This document shows positions 32,023-44,229 of a DNA stretch of 64,000 nucleotides, piece by piece. The notes under the pieces are model-generated. The model ran no database searches. It worked only from the letters and a program-made list of their open reading frames with translations, and was not told the origin of the DNA. The DNA lies in the NCBI GenBank assembly GCA_001972305.1, contig BDDD01005057.1:32781-96780 (forward strand). The letters run 5' to 3'. Within the stretch, counting starts at the first letter, position 1; the number at the start of each line of letters is the position of its first letter. Source of the DNA: Cephalotus follicularis (taxonomy: Eukaryota > Streptophyta > Magnoliopsida > Oxalidales > Cephalotaceae). The position numbers and the translations under genes were made by a program.

Positions 32023-33347
32023 TGTAATAACCGCAAATTTCAATTAAAGTATATTGCTCAAATTTTTAAATAAAATATACATTTTAATTGATATTATTTG
32101 TCCAATTATCATAATAATTGTGATTTGTGAATGCTTGGGTTGAATTGAGATACGATTGGTAAGAACAAACTTAAGGAACCCTAAAATCAGCTCAAACAGC
32201 CGACTGTCATAGGGTAACTGTGGACTGTCTGACGCGTGGTGTGACAGTCGACTGGAACGGTACAGAACAGGTGTCTGTGCATGCATGTGAGACAGAACTA
32301 TGGCATTGTATGAGGGACAAGTGTTATGCGAGTCACCAGTTGCCATAAATGCAAGACGAGTGCCTTGCATGTCCTCTATTCCTTCTACAAGATTTGCAGA
32401 CCTGCAACCTGCAAAAACAGAAGAGAAAAGAGGGAGGAGAGGTGCATGTGAGAGAGAGAAGGAAAAGAGGGAAGGATGAATTAATGGGATCCTAACGAAT
32501 TCTAAGACTCTAAAACCTTTATATCAGCTGTGAAGAGCTGATTTGAGTGTTAGAAAACACTGAGGAGAAGAAATCAAAGGAAGGATTATCTTGGAGCTTG
32601 CATGTTGAAGGATTGGAGCTCAAAGGAGTTGAAGCTTTGATTCCTGGTAAGCTTCCAACTTTGGGATTTTGGTTGAAGTTGTAGGCTAACAGTAGTACAT
32701 ACGACTTATATGTCTTCTGTCCATAATGTTAGAATTTAGTAATTATAATGAAAGTGGTTTAAAATGTGAATGTGGAGCATAGGGAATTGTTGATAAGCTC
32801 TAATTCGAATCATGGCTGTTGTTATGGTTGTCAATAGGTATATGTATACTAATCACCATCTATACATACCTTCTGTAACATGCAAACATAGTACTTGATG
32901 AAATTGGAGTTGAATAGTGGAGAGATGTTGTTAAATGTAAGAATGAATGCTTAATAGATTATTCATAAGCTACTGTTGGAACTTGTAGTTGTAATGAGAG
33001 GATTACATAAACTTACTGGCATTAATGCATATATCCGTAAACATGCAATGAATAGATTTAATTGCTGGAAAATTGGAAGATTGAGTTATTGAAGAACTTG
33101 GGGAGCTCAAAGTAAGAAATCAATCCAAATTAATTTCGGGATAGCGTTTAAGGTAGGGGTAATGACATGTTTTCGAAGATATAATATGCATATCATGTAT
33201 GGTTAATTTTCTGTTTGATTGCATATGTTGATTGAGTTAGTATTTGGACGTTGAATATACATACCCTGCTACTGCCTACCAATTTCTGGGCAAAGCACTC
33301 GACTGTTCTTCATGCCAGTCGACTACTAAATCGAACCAGTCGACTGT
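32023..33347 (+). repeat. Gypsy 3 5' LTR, left part
   Basis: Starts TGTAATAACCGC. It contains CAGTCGACTG/CAGCCGACTG motifs at 32199-32250 and again at 33296-33346, right up to the gypsy 2 insertion point. No coding content. Confidence 0.85.
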
Positions 33348-35218
33348 TGTAACGCCCGGTATTTTTCCTGAATGTAATAATTCGATTTAGGATGTAATTT
33401 TAAGCTTGAATAAATGTGAATGTTGAGATTCTGAACTCAAAAGATGCTTACAAACCCTAATCAAGGTTTTGGAAATCGAATGTGTGTGTCAAAAGCTTGA
33501 AACGACGCTGTTTTGGGACAAAGACATCGACGTCTTTGGAAAGACGTCGACGCCTATGGGAACCGAGGTACACGTAAATGCATGGGCATGCACGTCGACT
33601 TTGAGAGAAGGCATCGACACCTTCTTACAAAAAGGGAAAAGACATCGACGTCTAAGGAAAGACGTCGACGCCTTTGTAAAGAACGCCTGTCACGTTTTTC
33701 ACTGGCAGAGTAACATGCAGTGGGGGATCTTTGGGGGCTTTACAGATGCTTTAACATGTGCATTGTGACGAGTGGATCATGATGGTATGTTGCCTGGCAT
33801 GCTCAAAACATGCCCCTCACATGGAACATGCAAGGAACATACCATCCTCACATGCAACCTGCAAAAGAAAGAAGGTTAAAGAAAACAAAAGGGAAGTGCA
33901 GAATCTGGAAAGTGGGAGAGGGCACGAGAGGTGCCCATTAAATGTATGCCTGGGAATATTTGTACATGGATTTGACGCCTTAGTATAAAGACGTCGATGC
34001 CTTAGGGATAGACATCGACGCCTTTTCCCCTGATCAGTAGAATTTTACCCGAATGGGACCCGCTAGACCCGAAACGACTCTAGGAACGAACCTAGACACA
34101 TTCTGAGCATATATTGCATTTTTACTGTGTATTGCATTATGGTTGCTTTCTAAAAAGTGTTAACCATTTTAAAAAGCCTGTATGATTACAATAATCATTT
34201 TGTACGAAAATGTATATTTGTCAAAATATGAATTTATATATTTTCGAAATGATTGGGGAAGTATTTCCAACGACTGAGAAATGTTTTGTTCTAAGTTTTA
34301 CAACTTATTACAACTTGTGAACGGAATAATATATTTTAAACAAATATATTTGATCAAGTAATTATATATAATTGCTTGACTTGTACTGTGAAATGTTTGT
34401 GCCTGTTGATTATTAGCCGCCGTGCTAATAACTTGTTGATTACTTATCCACTGTGCTAGTAACTTGCTGTTGGTTTAGCAGCCGTGCTAAACAACTTATG
34501 GAGGACTTGCTCCAAAACCGTTCGCAAACGGGGATGGTGTAAGAGTGCATGACGTTGGGGCCAGGAGGTGGCGACGGTCATGACGATTGGCTTGTCTGGT
34601 TCCTTTTTGGGAACATATTTACTGCTTGTGTTGATATAACTTATGAGTTATACTTGTACTGTGAGCTTGCATATATTTTTATATGTACTTACGGAGATAT
34701 ACTTACTGTGAAAATTACATGTCATGGCTCATCATAATGCATTCATTCATGATACTCATTATCATATGACTCGAACTATATTTAAGGGTTTATTCACTTA
34801 GCCGAGTGAGGACAAAGGCTAACCCCTACTGTAACAGATTGATGGAGTGGACATGATATGGAGCATGCATGGAGACCTAAAGAGAAGACTTTGTTATCTC
34901 TCTTATTTATGTATTTGGGTTATTGAACATTGATCATGTTATTCGGATTTTGTAACAAAGGATATTTTGTTACCTCGTACTGTATTATTTCACGCTCCGT
35001 TTTGGGCGATCGACAGTTATGTTGGGGCTATTTTAAAACTTGTGGGCATCACGTAGTATGGGATGCGTGATGCGGGTTTAATTTTGGCTCATTTATGTTA
35101 TTGTTTCCGCTACCGAAGGTTTTTATTTATTCTTTTTATCGCATGAGCTGAATTATCTTGTGTTGATTGCCTTACCACTTTTTCTGTTGTCTATGTTGTG
35201 GGAAACGGGGGCGTGACA
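33348..35218 (+). repeat. Gypsy 2 5' LTR (internally deleted)
   Basis: 1871 bp, TGTAACGCCCGG ... GGCGTGACA. It is nearly identical to the 3' LTR but lacks about 384 bp present there at 40260-40644; the join is at about 33946. ACATCGACGTC motifs at 33522-33668 and 33990-34022. Confidence 0.92.
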
Positions 35219-35221
35219 ACG

Positions 35222-35232
35222 TGGTATCAGAG
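35222..35232 (+). promoter_or_regulatory. Gypsy 2 primer-binding site (tRNA-Met)
   Basis: TGGTATCAGAG three bases after the LTR end. Confidence 0.93.
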
Positions 35233-35329
35233 CATATTCCATATATGCTTAGCTAGGATATTTTCCTTGGCAATCAATAAATTGTTTTCCTAAAGTCGTG
35301 ACTAACCGTCATCCTTCTTATAGCAACAA

Positions 35330-36470
35330 ATGGACCGAAAAAGAACGCGTGGTAGGGCTAGGGCCGCTGGAGCCAATGCCCCTGAAGGAGTGAATGTTCC
35401 TCAAGATGATAGAGACCCGATGACCCGGATTGCGGACTACTTCCAGCAACAGATGGCCTTTAATATGGCCAATGCGGAGGAGATGTGCCAGTACTACGCG
35501 CAAGCTGGACCGCAACATAGAGCTCCCGATCACTTCCCGGGAGAGGATGGTAGTCAGTTTGGAAGGGATATCGAGAGGTTTATGAGACAAAATCCACCTA
35601 GCTTCCGGGGAGAACTTGATGCCACAATTGCTGAAAGATGGCTTCAAGATTTGGAGAAGATTTTTGCAGTGATGGACTGTACCGATGCTCAAAAATTGAA
35701 ATTTGTCGTGTACCGTCTATGGGGAGAGGCCACTCACTGGTGGGAGATGGTCAAAGCGAAGTGGGAGTCAGTGGGACTTGATGCTACATGGGAGAGGTTC
35801 CAGACAGAGTTCCTCGATTCCTATGTACCCCAGATTGAACAAGAGCGGAGGGAAACAGAGCTTCTGGAGTTACGACAAGGGGAGATGACTGTGGCCGAGT
35901 ACCAGGCCAGGTTTATGGAGCTATCCAGACATTCACCATATATGGTAGCTGATGATGTGAAAAAGTACGTAGGTTTTTGAAGGGTTTGCGACCGGACCTT
36001 CGGTCAAGGATTAGGGCAATGGAGCTGGGTACTTTTTCGGAGGTCGCTCAAAAAGCGAGGCTGCTGGAGAGCATATCCAGTGAGGACTGAGCAGAGAGGG
36101 CCCGAGCTCAGCAAAATAAACAGGGCCCGATAAGACCAGCTTCTTCGAAATGGCAAGGCAGTGGTTCTTTGACTAAATCCTCGAAGAACAGATTTGGACA
36201 GACTGCCACACTGGGGACTCCTAGTCAGGGGAGTAATGCGGGAACCGGAGCTTGTTATCACTATGGTCGGAAGGGCCACTTGCAAAAGGATTGCTGGAGA
36301 ATTAACAGACTATGTTTGAGGTGTGGGGCATCTGGCCATTCAATGAAAGATTGCCCGAAGAGTCAGGCTACAGCACCTACCGGACCAGCTAGCAGCAGCG
36401 GGGCCGCAGCGGGGCCTTCACGGCAAAGGGACACTGGCAAGGGCATTACGAAAGGTAGAGTTTTTTACCC
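35330..36470 (+). pseudogene. Gypsy 2 gag
   Basis: Homologous to gypsy 1 gag throughout (MDRKRTRGRARAAG start; MRQNPPSFRGELDATIAERWL; GEMTVAEYQARFMELSRHSPYM). A one-base deletion at about 35965 shifts the frame after residue 212, and an in-frame stop follows near 36088. The knuckles are at about 36250-36355. The first reads CYHYGRKGHLQKDC, so its second zinc-binding Cys is Tyr; the second (CLRCGASGHSMKDC) is intact. A further one-base insertion near 36470 shifts into the protease frame. Confidence 0.88.
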
Positions 36471-37026
36471 TTTCACAAATAGAGGTTCCGGAGTCTACCT
36501 CGGTAGTTGGAGGTACACTGTATATTTATGGTTTTGCTGCTAGAGTATTAATGGACCCTGGAGCATCACATTCTTTCATTTCATCACATTTTGCATCATG
36601 TTTAAATGTAACGCCTGACTGCATGCCATATACTTTGGATGTGAGCACACCTGCCGGAATTTCCATGTATACAGATACTGTATATAGGGGTTGTGAGATG
36701 TCTATGGAAGACATTTCCTTGTACGCGGACTTGATAGTATTACCTATCCGCGACTTTGATATTATTTTTGGGATGGATTGGCTGTCAGCACATCATGCTT
36801 CCATGGACTGCTACAGCAAGACGGTTGATTTTTGTCTGCCCAATGGTACTACTTTCATGTTCAAGGGAGACAAGGGGTTTTCTACACCAATTATATCCTT
36901 CATCCGTGCGTCGAGGTATCTCGAGAAAGGATGTGAAGGGTATCTTGCTTATGTAATTGATCGGAGGAAGGAGAAGGGTTTGAGCCTGGAGGAGATCCCA
37001 GTGGTGTGTGAATTTCCAGATGTATT
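36471..37026 (+). pseudogene. Gypsy 2 protease and start of the RT linker
   Basis: Open from 36551. The active-site string is VLMDPGASHSFIS, with Pro in place of the Ser/Thr of the D-S/T-G motif, which should abolish activity. The rest of the fold is kept (LIVLPIRDFDIIFGMDWLSAHHA). The linker ([18 protein letters not shown]) ends abruptly at 37026, where a reverse LTR fragment begins; the RT is missing. Confidence 0.87.
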
Positions 37027-38673
37027 TCCCGCCAACTTCTGGCCCCAACGTCGTACATCCCGACATCGGCCTCGACTCCGGACGGCACGAAGTAGGTCAC
37101 AATACAGTAAGTCACCCAGCCAACTCCTGGCCCCTGAGTCAACCAGACCACTAGTCATCGCTGGCATCTCCGCCACGCAACTAGTACGGCCACAATCAAA
37201 ATCACAATCAGCAATCACAGTCAAGCTCAATCACAATCACAGTCATCCCGATACTCAAAACAGTTTTCCAAGTAGTTTATAAAACAAAATACCTGAAAAC
37301 AAACTCATTTTCACGATGTCACGGTTCACGGTTCTCGACATCACAAAACTCAGTTCACGGTGTTTTTGGAAGTCATTTTCACGGTTCAAAAGTATATATT
37401 TCTCAAAACATATAATTTCGTGTAAAGTAATGATTTTTCATTAGCTACAATGCACTTCAAGAAATATGTTATAACAGTTCAAACTCAATGATCACGATAC
37501 CCTAAACAGTTTATAAAGCTTCACGAAGCAAAACATCACAATACACGATGCATACATATGTTCATGGGTGAAACAGGCCCCCAACAGTCGGCTATCCACC
37601 ACTGGCAGTCGACTGTTCCCCTCAAAGTAGTCGGCTTCCACTCCCAGGCAGTCGGCTACACAACCAGGCAGTCGGCTGTCTACATAGACAGTCGGCTGCC
37701 CACCCTCGACAGTCGGCTGTCTACACCCCCACAGTCGGCTGTTGACCTACAACAGTCGACTACACAACCTCTGCAGACATTTTCTGGAAACGAACGTGGG
37801 CAGTCGACTGGCCTCCCTAGAACAGTCGGTTGGACCCGTAGGCAGTCGACTGCCCAAGGTGGGCAGTCGGCTGGATTTTGCAGTAGGTGTAAAAACCAGC
37901 TGCTAAAACAGCCACAATCACACACCCAACACAACCCAAAATGACATATTTATGCACATACACATTCCAAGCTCACAATACAACATAAACATGCATTTTA
38001 TTTCATCAAAAACTTTTACAATTGAAATTATGTTGCAAAAATGACTTCCCCCTACCTTAGAACTCCAAGTTAGGAGTTGCAATCCACCTCTTTATGTCTA
38101 AATCCGAATCTCTTGCAACCCCAACACGTCCAGCAACCTTCACTGGTCCGGATTCCCACTGTCAAGCCTCCAAGCTTCACGGTTCCAACACACGAGCTTC
38201 GTAGCCTCAACACACACATACTTTCACTCTCAAACTCTTAAGAAATCTCTTGAAAACACAGAGAATGATGGAGAAAGAAGAGAGAAATGTTGTGTTTTAT
38301 GGAGAAACCCCCGGCCCCTCCTCTGCCATTTGCAATAAAACCAAAACACCCATCCTTTTCCCACTTAAGGCAGACAGCACATGGGTTGTCTGGCGCATGG
38401 CAGTCGACTGCCTTGGCTTGGCAGTCGGCTGTTTCTGCTGAAACTCCCACTAGCCGGCTGCCTCCCTTGGCAGCTGGCTGCCACACCTCAGCAAGGGTCC
38501 AGTCGGCTGCCTCCCACAGGCAGTCGGCTGCCCCTGCACAAAACACACAACAACACACTTTCTTGCAACACTTCAACGCACAAAAGAGGGAAAACACGAT
38601 TCTCATTAACACAAGGTGTAAAATTACATTGGAAAAGCAATATTACACACAAATGAAAATCCCGGGCGTTACA
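37027..38673 (-). repeat. Reverse-oriented gypsy LTR fragment replacing gypsy 2 RT
   Basis: On the minus strand it begins TGTAACGCCCGGGA at 38673. It carries CAGTCGGCTG/CAGTCGACTG motif clusters (38398-38532 and 37585-37882), then the CAGGAGTTGGC block near 37110-37130. The distal LTR end is missing. Against gypsy 1, about 1.9 kb (RT, RNase H, integrase N-terminus) is absent at this point, so it is a deletion plus an inserted LTR rather than a simple solo LTR. Open frames inside (37558-37944, 38238-38685) arise from the motif arrays. Confidence 0.8.
37585..37882. repeat. CAGTCGGCTG motif array in the reverse LTR
   Basis: About fifteen copies of CAGTCGGCTG or CAGTCGACTG, 12-40 bp apart. A second, smaller group lies at 38398-38532. 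The motif is the same as in the copia B LTRs, with otherwise unrelated flanks. Confidence 0.85.
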
Positions 38674-39615
38674 ACATGTCACTGATTCTGCGAGCAAGTT
38701 GGCTCGGTTGTATGTGAAGGAAATTGTGAGGCTGCACGGTGTTCCGGTGAGCATCGTTTGTGATAGGGATTCGATCTTCACTTCCAACTTCTGGAAGAGA
38801 TTCCAGACAGCTTTCGGAACGAGATTGAATCTTAGTACTGCTTTCCTCCCTCAGACATACGGACAGTCGGAGCGTACCATCCAAACCTTGGAGGACATAC
38901 TTCGGGCTTGTGTGATCGATTTTGGTGGAACCTGGGAAGACCATATCCCTCTGATAGAGTTTTTGTACAATAACAGCTATCACTCGAGTATTGGTATGGC
39001 TCCATACGAGGCACTGTATAGGAGGAAGTGTGGGTCACCTGTCTGTTGGGACGAGGTTGGGGAACGACCACTGCTTGGGTCGGATTTGGTGGAGGAGACT
39101 TCAGAGAAAGTCAAGTTCATCAAAGAGAAGTTGCTAGTAGCGCAGAGTCGGAAAAAGAGCTACGTTGACAGTGTGAAGACAAGGCCTTTAACCTTCAATG
39201 TTGGGGATCACGTGTTTTCGAAGGTAACTCCATGGAAAGGAGAGCAAAGATTCGGGAAAAGGGCAAGCTAGCGCCACGCTATATTGGTCCTTTTGAGATT
39301 CTGGAAAGGGTTGGGGAGGTAGCATATCAGCTAGCCTTGCCTCCTACATTGTCGACTGTGCATGATGTCTTTCATGTATCGATGCTACGAGGTTATATCC
39401 GAGACCCATCACATGTCCTAGATTATGACTCGGTTACGGTAAGGGATGATCTTTCATGCGAGGAGTCACCCGTGAAAATCTTGGATTGGCAGACGCAAGT
39501 ATTGAGGAACCAGTCCATTCCGATGTTAAAGGTTCAGTGGTAATTTCATCGACCGGATGAAGCGACTTGGGACCATGAGGATGACATCCGAGAACGTTAC
39601 CCACACTTGTTCTAG
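38674..39615 (+). pseudogene. Gypsy 2 integrase, C-terminal two thirds
   Basis: Starts inside the core (HVTDSASKLARLYVKEIVRLHG), so the zinc finger and first catalytic Asp are gone. The second Asp (VCDRDSIFTS) and Glu (GQSERTIQTLED) remain. A one-base deletion at about 39255 shifts the GPY/F region (KLAPRYIGPFEILERVGE) to another frame, and TAA at about 39541 replaces a Gln codon in the chromodomain-like tail, which ends YPHLF before a TAG at 39613-39615. Confidence 0.88.
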
Positions 39616-39660
39616 TATAGTGTTAATTTCGAGGACGAAATTTCTTGAAGGAGGGGCGGA
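39616..39660 (+). promoter_or_regulatory. Gypsy 2 3' leader and PPT
   Basis: TTCGAGGACGAAATTTC and then GAAGGAGGGGCGGA immediately before the LTR at 39661, the same layout as gypsy 1. Confidence 0.88.
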
Positions 39661-41915
39661 TGTAACGTCCGGTATTTTTCCTGAATGTAATAATTTGATT
39701 TAGGATGTAATGTTAAGCTTGAATAAATGTGAATGTTGAGATTTTGAACTCAAAAGATGCTTACAAACCCTAATCATGGTTTTGGAAATGGAATGTGTGT
39801 GTCAAAAGCTTGAAACAACGCTGTTTTGGGACAAAGACATCGACGTCTTTGGAAAGACGTCAATGCCTATGGGAACCGGGGTACACGTAAATGCATGGGC
39901 ATGCACGTCGACTTTGAGAGAAGGCATCGACACCTTCTTACAAAAAGGGAAAAGACACCAACGTCTAAGGAAAGACGTCGACGCCTTTGTAAAGAACGTC
40001 TGCCACGTTTTTCACTGGCAGAGTAACATGCAGTGGGGGATCTTTGGGGGCTTTACAGACGCTTTAACATGTGCATTGTGATGAGTGGATCATGATGGTA
40101 TGTTGCCTGGCATGCTCAAAACATGCCCCTCACATGGAACATGCAAGGAACATACCATCCTCACATGCAACCTGTAAAAGAAAGAAGGTTAAAGAAAACA
40201 AAAGGGAAGTGCAGAATCTGGAAAGTGGGAGAGGGCACGAGAGGTGCCCATTAAATGTAAGGAGAAGGATGCTTGGTGTGTTAAAACTGTGGAAAAAGAC
40301 GTTCTGGGTTGTAAAGACATCGACGTCTATGTAAAGACGTCGATGCCTTCGTGTGGAAATGTGAAAAACATCGATGTCTTTTGATAGACATCGACGCCTT
40401 TTCTGGGTAATCGTAGAACTGTAATGTTCATTTCAGATGGCCATTTAGCCACTTGGAATCACCTGTTTGGTTTCGAAATGATGTTCTGGTTATGTTAATG
40501 TTAACCAGTAGCATGGCTTACACGTTGTGAGAGTGAGATTCGTTTACATGAGGGATTAAAAGGTCGGATTCTACCCTCCAGAATTGAGACTTGCGAACTG
40601 ATACTCTCTGGTATCATAAAGACATCGGCGTCTTTGGTTCAAAAACGCCTGGGAATATTTGTACATGGATTTGACGCCTTAGTATAAAGACGTCGATGCC
40701 TTAGGGATAGACATCGACGCCTTTTCCCCTGATCAGTAGAATTTTACCCGAATGGGACCCGCTAGACCCGAAACGACTCTAGGAACGAACCTAGACACAT
40801 TCTGAGCATATATTGCATTTTTACTGTGTATTGCATTATGGTTGCTTTCTAAAAAGTGTTAACCATTTTGAAAAGCCTGTATGATTACAATAATCATTTT
40901 GTACGAAAATGTATATTTGTCAAAATATGAATTTATATATTTTCGAAAAGATTGGGGAAGTATTTCCAATGACGGAGAAATGTTTTGTTCTAAGTTTTAT
41001 AACTTATTACAATTTGTGAACGGAATAATATATTTTAAACAAATATATTTGATCAAGTAATTATATGTAATTGCTTGACTTGTACTGTGAAATGTTTGTG
41101 CCTGTTGATTATTAGCCGCCGTGCTAATAACTTGTTGATTACTTAACCACAGTGCTAGTAACTTGCTGTTGGTTTAGCAGCCGTGCTAAACAACTTATGG
41201 AGGACTTGCTCCAAAACCGTTCACAAAAGGGGATGGAGTAAGAGTGCATGACGTTGGGGCCAGGAGGTGGCGACGGTCATGACGATTGGCTTGTCAGGTT
41301 CCTTTTTGGGAACATATTTACTGCTTGTGTTGATATAACTTATGAGTTATACTTGTACTGTGAGCATGCATATATTATTATATGTACTTACGGAGATATA
41401 CTTACTGTGAAAATTACATGTCATGGCTCATCATAATGCATTCATTCATGATACTCATTATCATATCACTCGAACTGTATTTAAGGGTTTATTCACTTAG
41501 CCAAGTGAGGACAAAGGCTAACCCCTACTATAACAGATTGATGGAGTGGACATGATATGGAACATGCATGGAGACCTAAAGAGAAGACTTTGTTATCTCT
41601 CTTAATTATGTATTTGGGTTATTGAACATTGATCATGTTATTCGGATTTTGTAACAAAGGATATTTTGTTACCTCGTACTGTATTATTTCACGCTCCGTT
41701 TTGGGTGATCGACCGTTATGTTGGGTCTATTTTTAAACTTGTGGGCATCACGTAGTATGGGATGCGTGATGCGGGTTTAATTTCGGCTCATTTATATTAT
41801 TGCTTCCGCTATGAAGGTTTTTATATATTCGTTTATCGCATGAGCTGAATTATCTTGTGTTGATTGCCTTACCACTTTTTATGTTGTCTATGTCGTGGGA
41901 AACGGGGGCGTGACA
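39661..41915 (+). repeat. Gypsy 2 3' LTR (longer form)
   Basis: 2255 bp. It contains the 384-bp segment (40260-40644) absent from the 5' LTR, which carries extra ACATCGACGTC motifs (about 40315-40400). Ends GGGCGTGACA, followed by gypsy 3 LTR sequence. Confidence 0.92.
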
Positions 41916-43297
41916 ACTTAAGAGCAAACAACCGACTACTCAATCAAAATAGCCGACTATTCTCCAGAACAGCCGACTGTCCTAGGATAAAATTCTGATA
42001 TAGGTTCTGTTTAGGCCTTAAATTGAATGTAATTAACCTGGCCCCCATATGGATGACTGTAACAGTCAATGTTGGCCTTATATAATTACATTCCAGAAAT
42101 TAAATAACATATGCACTTCTTGTGTAAGTTGTGCAAGAATGACTATGGTATGCTAATGACTTTATTGAATCCTCGAATTGTTATTGTGCCTTATTAATCT
42201 GCTGTATATGCTACAGTTACAATTGTACATACTAGTTGAGTGCTCATAAACACTACTGTTCCATTACTTTCAAAGGATTAAACCAACTAAGTTCTTTAAG
42301 CACGGATATGGATTTTAACTAAAGATTTCAAAATGAAAACTTATTGCCAATAATTTACTACTCCTCCTATGAGAGGTACGTACTGTTTTGTTCTCCAACT
42401 GGGAACCATTATTGTATTGATACCGTTTTCCTCCAACGTGAGGTACGGTCATTGAATTGTTATATGTTTCTAAAAGAAAACAACTGCTATATTGCATACT
42501 ATATATATATGTAATATTGTTATTGAATTTATTGTCTATGCTTAATGTCGTTAGTTGAGTGATGGCAGAGGTCACTGACTACGGAGGTGGTCCTAGGTGC
42601 CAGGAGTTGGCTAGAGTATCCACTCAAACTTATCTGCCTTGCAGATCTTATGTGTTAAACTGCCCACTAATGCCGGAAGTAAATGTTACCTGATCTATCA
42701 GCTTCGGAGTGTAGGGTGATAGATAGGTGGTGCGCAGTTTGTGCTAGGAGGTAGCGACATGTGTCACCCAACCACAGTATGAATTGATTTTACCCTTGTA
42801 CGGTATTCTTGAATTGTATTGTCTATGGCCACTTGACATTATTTCTTATATATATTGGAATACTTAATTATGTTATTTTCAATATAAAATGTCATACATG
42901 TTGCATTTATATATTACTTATCATGCATTATTCCTACTTAGCCAAGTGAGGACAGCGGCTAACCCCTACCATTTCAGATTAAGTGGAGACGTTCGAGCAA
43001 GAGCTGCTAAAGCTTATTGGAGAGCTTTATCTGCTGAAGGTTGTTATTCTATGTTGTAATGTATTTGTAATGAACGTTCACACTCCGCGTTGTTGTTTTA
43101 CTTTCCTTATGTAAAAGGATAATTGCTGGTATTGTACGAGCACGTAGTATGGGCTGCATGCGAATGAATTTTATAATCTGGTTTTGGAATGCTTCCGCTT
43201 ATATAATTGAATTGTTAATTGGGATGCTGGATTATTTACTTATTCCTGATATCACCACATATGTTGTCTAAATGTAATGGAATAACGGGGTATGACA
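41916..43297 (+). repeat. Gypsy 3 5' LTR, right part
   Basis: Continues the LTR after gypsy 2. It has further CAGCCGACTG motifs (41929-41984), CAGGAGTTGGC and CTTAGCCAAGTGAGGACAGC blocks, and ends GGGTATGACA before the PBS. Together with the left part it makes about 2.7 kb, close to the gypsy 1 LTR length. Confidence 0.85.
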
Positions 43298-43300
43298 GTG

Positions 43301-43311
43301 TGGTATCAGAG
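43301..43311 (+). promoter_or_regulatory. Gypsy 3 primer-binding site (tRNA-Met)
   Basis: TGGTATCAGAG three bases after the LTR end. A leader of about 90 nt precedes the gag ATG at 43401. Confidence 0.92.
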
Positions 43312-43400
43312 CATATTCCATATATGCTAGTTGGGATAAGTTTCTCAGAAATTAAGTGAATTGTTTCCTAATGATTATGTCATTCCATATAGGAAACCGA

Positions 43401-43995
43401 ATGGACCTACGAAGAGGTAGAAGAGGAAGGCGTAGAGCCGACAAAGGAGTCAATGCACCGCCAGTGCATGAACATGATCCGCCAGGGAATGAAGGAGTGA
43501 ATATTCCTCCAGTGCCAGAAGAGAGGAGTAACTTTGACCGCATGGCTGACCTCTTCCAACAGCAGATTCAAGCCAATGCGGAAAATATGGAACGAATAAC
43601 CGATTTTATCCGACAATAGATGACTGCTAGTGCAGCTCACATGGAGGAAATGCAGCGATTGTATGTTCAAGTACAACAGGTTAGACAACCTTCTGGACGG
43701 TCTAGGTGAGTTTCCAAACAGCCTCGATAGACTGCTACTCAAGATACTTCTCGTTCAAGGACTCCCATCCGAAGTGGTCACCCGAATTCGGGAGGATGTA
43801 ATTTTTGTGGTCTTCCAAATCACGAGGAAACTAAGTGCTGGAAGAAGACAGGGAAGTGCCTGAGATGTTGTTCATCTGATCATCGCGTGAAAGAGTGTCC
43901 CATTGTGAAAGCTCAACCAAGTAGTGATGGAGCTGGTGGAAGTGGCGCGGCTGCTCAACCGCGAGGAGATACGGGAAAAAGAATCATGGAAGGTA
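43401..43995 (+). pseudogene. Gypsy 3 gag, capsid domain deleted
   Basis: The ATG at 43401 (MDLRRGRRGRRRADKG) gives a basic N-terminus, then TAG at 43617 and a short continuation. The sequence jumps to the nucleocapsid region without the capsid domain seen in gypsy 1 and 2. Two intact-pattern knuckles follow: CNFCGLPNHEETKC (about 43795-43836) and CLRCCSSDHRVKEC (about 43859-43900). The internal deletion is several hundred bases by comparison with gypsy 1. Confidence 0.82.
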
Positions 43996-44019
43996 AGGTT
44001 ATACTCATCCAATAAGATA

Positions 44020-44229
44020 TAACTGATATGAGGTATATAAATGCTAGTGTATTGGTTGACCTTAGGGTCACATACTCATTCAGTGCATCATGTTTTATGT
44101 ATGACTTGCATTGCATTACAGTTTGTTACATATGCAATTGGAGGCGAATGCTCCAACTAGTGATTTCTTGCTGACCGATGCGATAATAGATAATAGTGCG
44201 ATCATGATAGTGGGAGTTCAGCATCGAAC
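44020..44229 (+). pseudogene. Gypsy 3 protease remnant
   Basis: A string like NASVLVDLRVTYSFSASCF (about 44035-44100) aligns with the protease N-terminus, but the D-S-G motif is lost, and the next 130 bp are too decayed to read. Confidence 0.55.

Larger units (their letters stand above)
33348..41915 (+). mobile_element. Gypsy 2: Ty3/gypsy element with pol deletion and reverse LTR insert
   Basis: Plus strand, both LTRs present (33348-35218 and 39661-41915). PBS 35222-35232, gag and protease 35330-37026, a foreign reverse-strand LTR piece 37027-38673, integrase C-half 38674-39615, PPT before 39661. Coding regions are closely similar to gypsy 1, but the LTRs clearly differ outside shared motifs. 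The flanks are ACTGT (33343-33347) and ACTTA (41916-41920), only 3 of 5 matching, so the TSD is weak. Confidence 0.9.

Noticed and set aside
37558..38685. Several 84-132 residue frames in the reverse LTR of gypsy 2
   Set aside because: They are produced by CAGTCGGCTG arrays lacking stops. Peptides are repetitive and present on both strands.
33343..41920. Perfect TSD around gypsy 2
   Set aside because: The flanking pentamers are ACTGT and ACTTA, matching at only three positions; I report the TSD as weak rather than confirmed.
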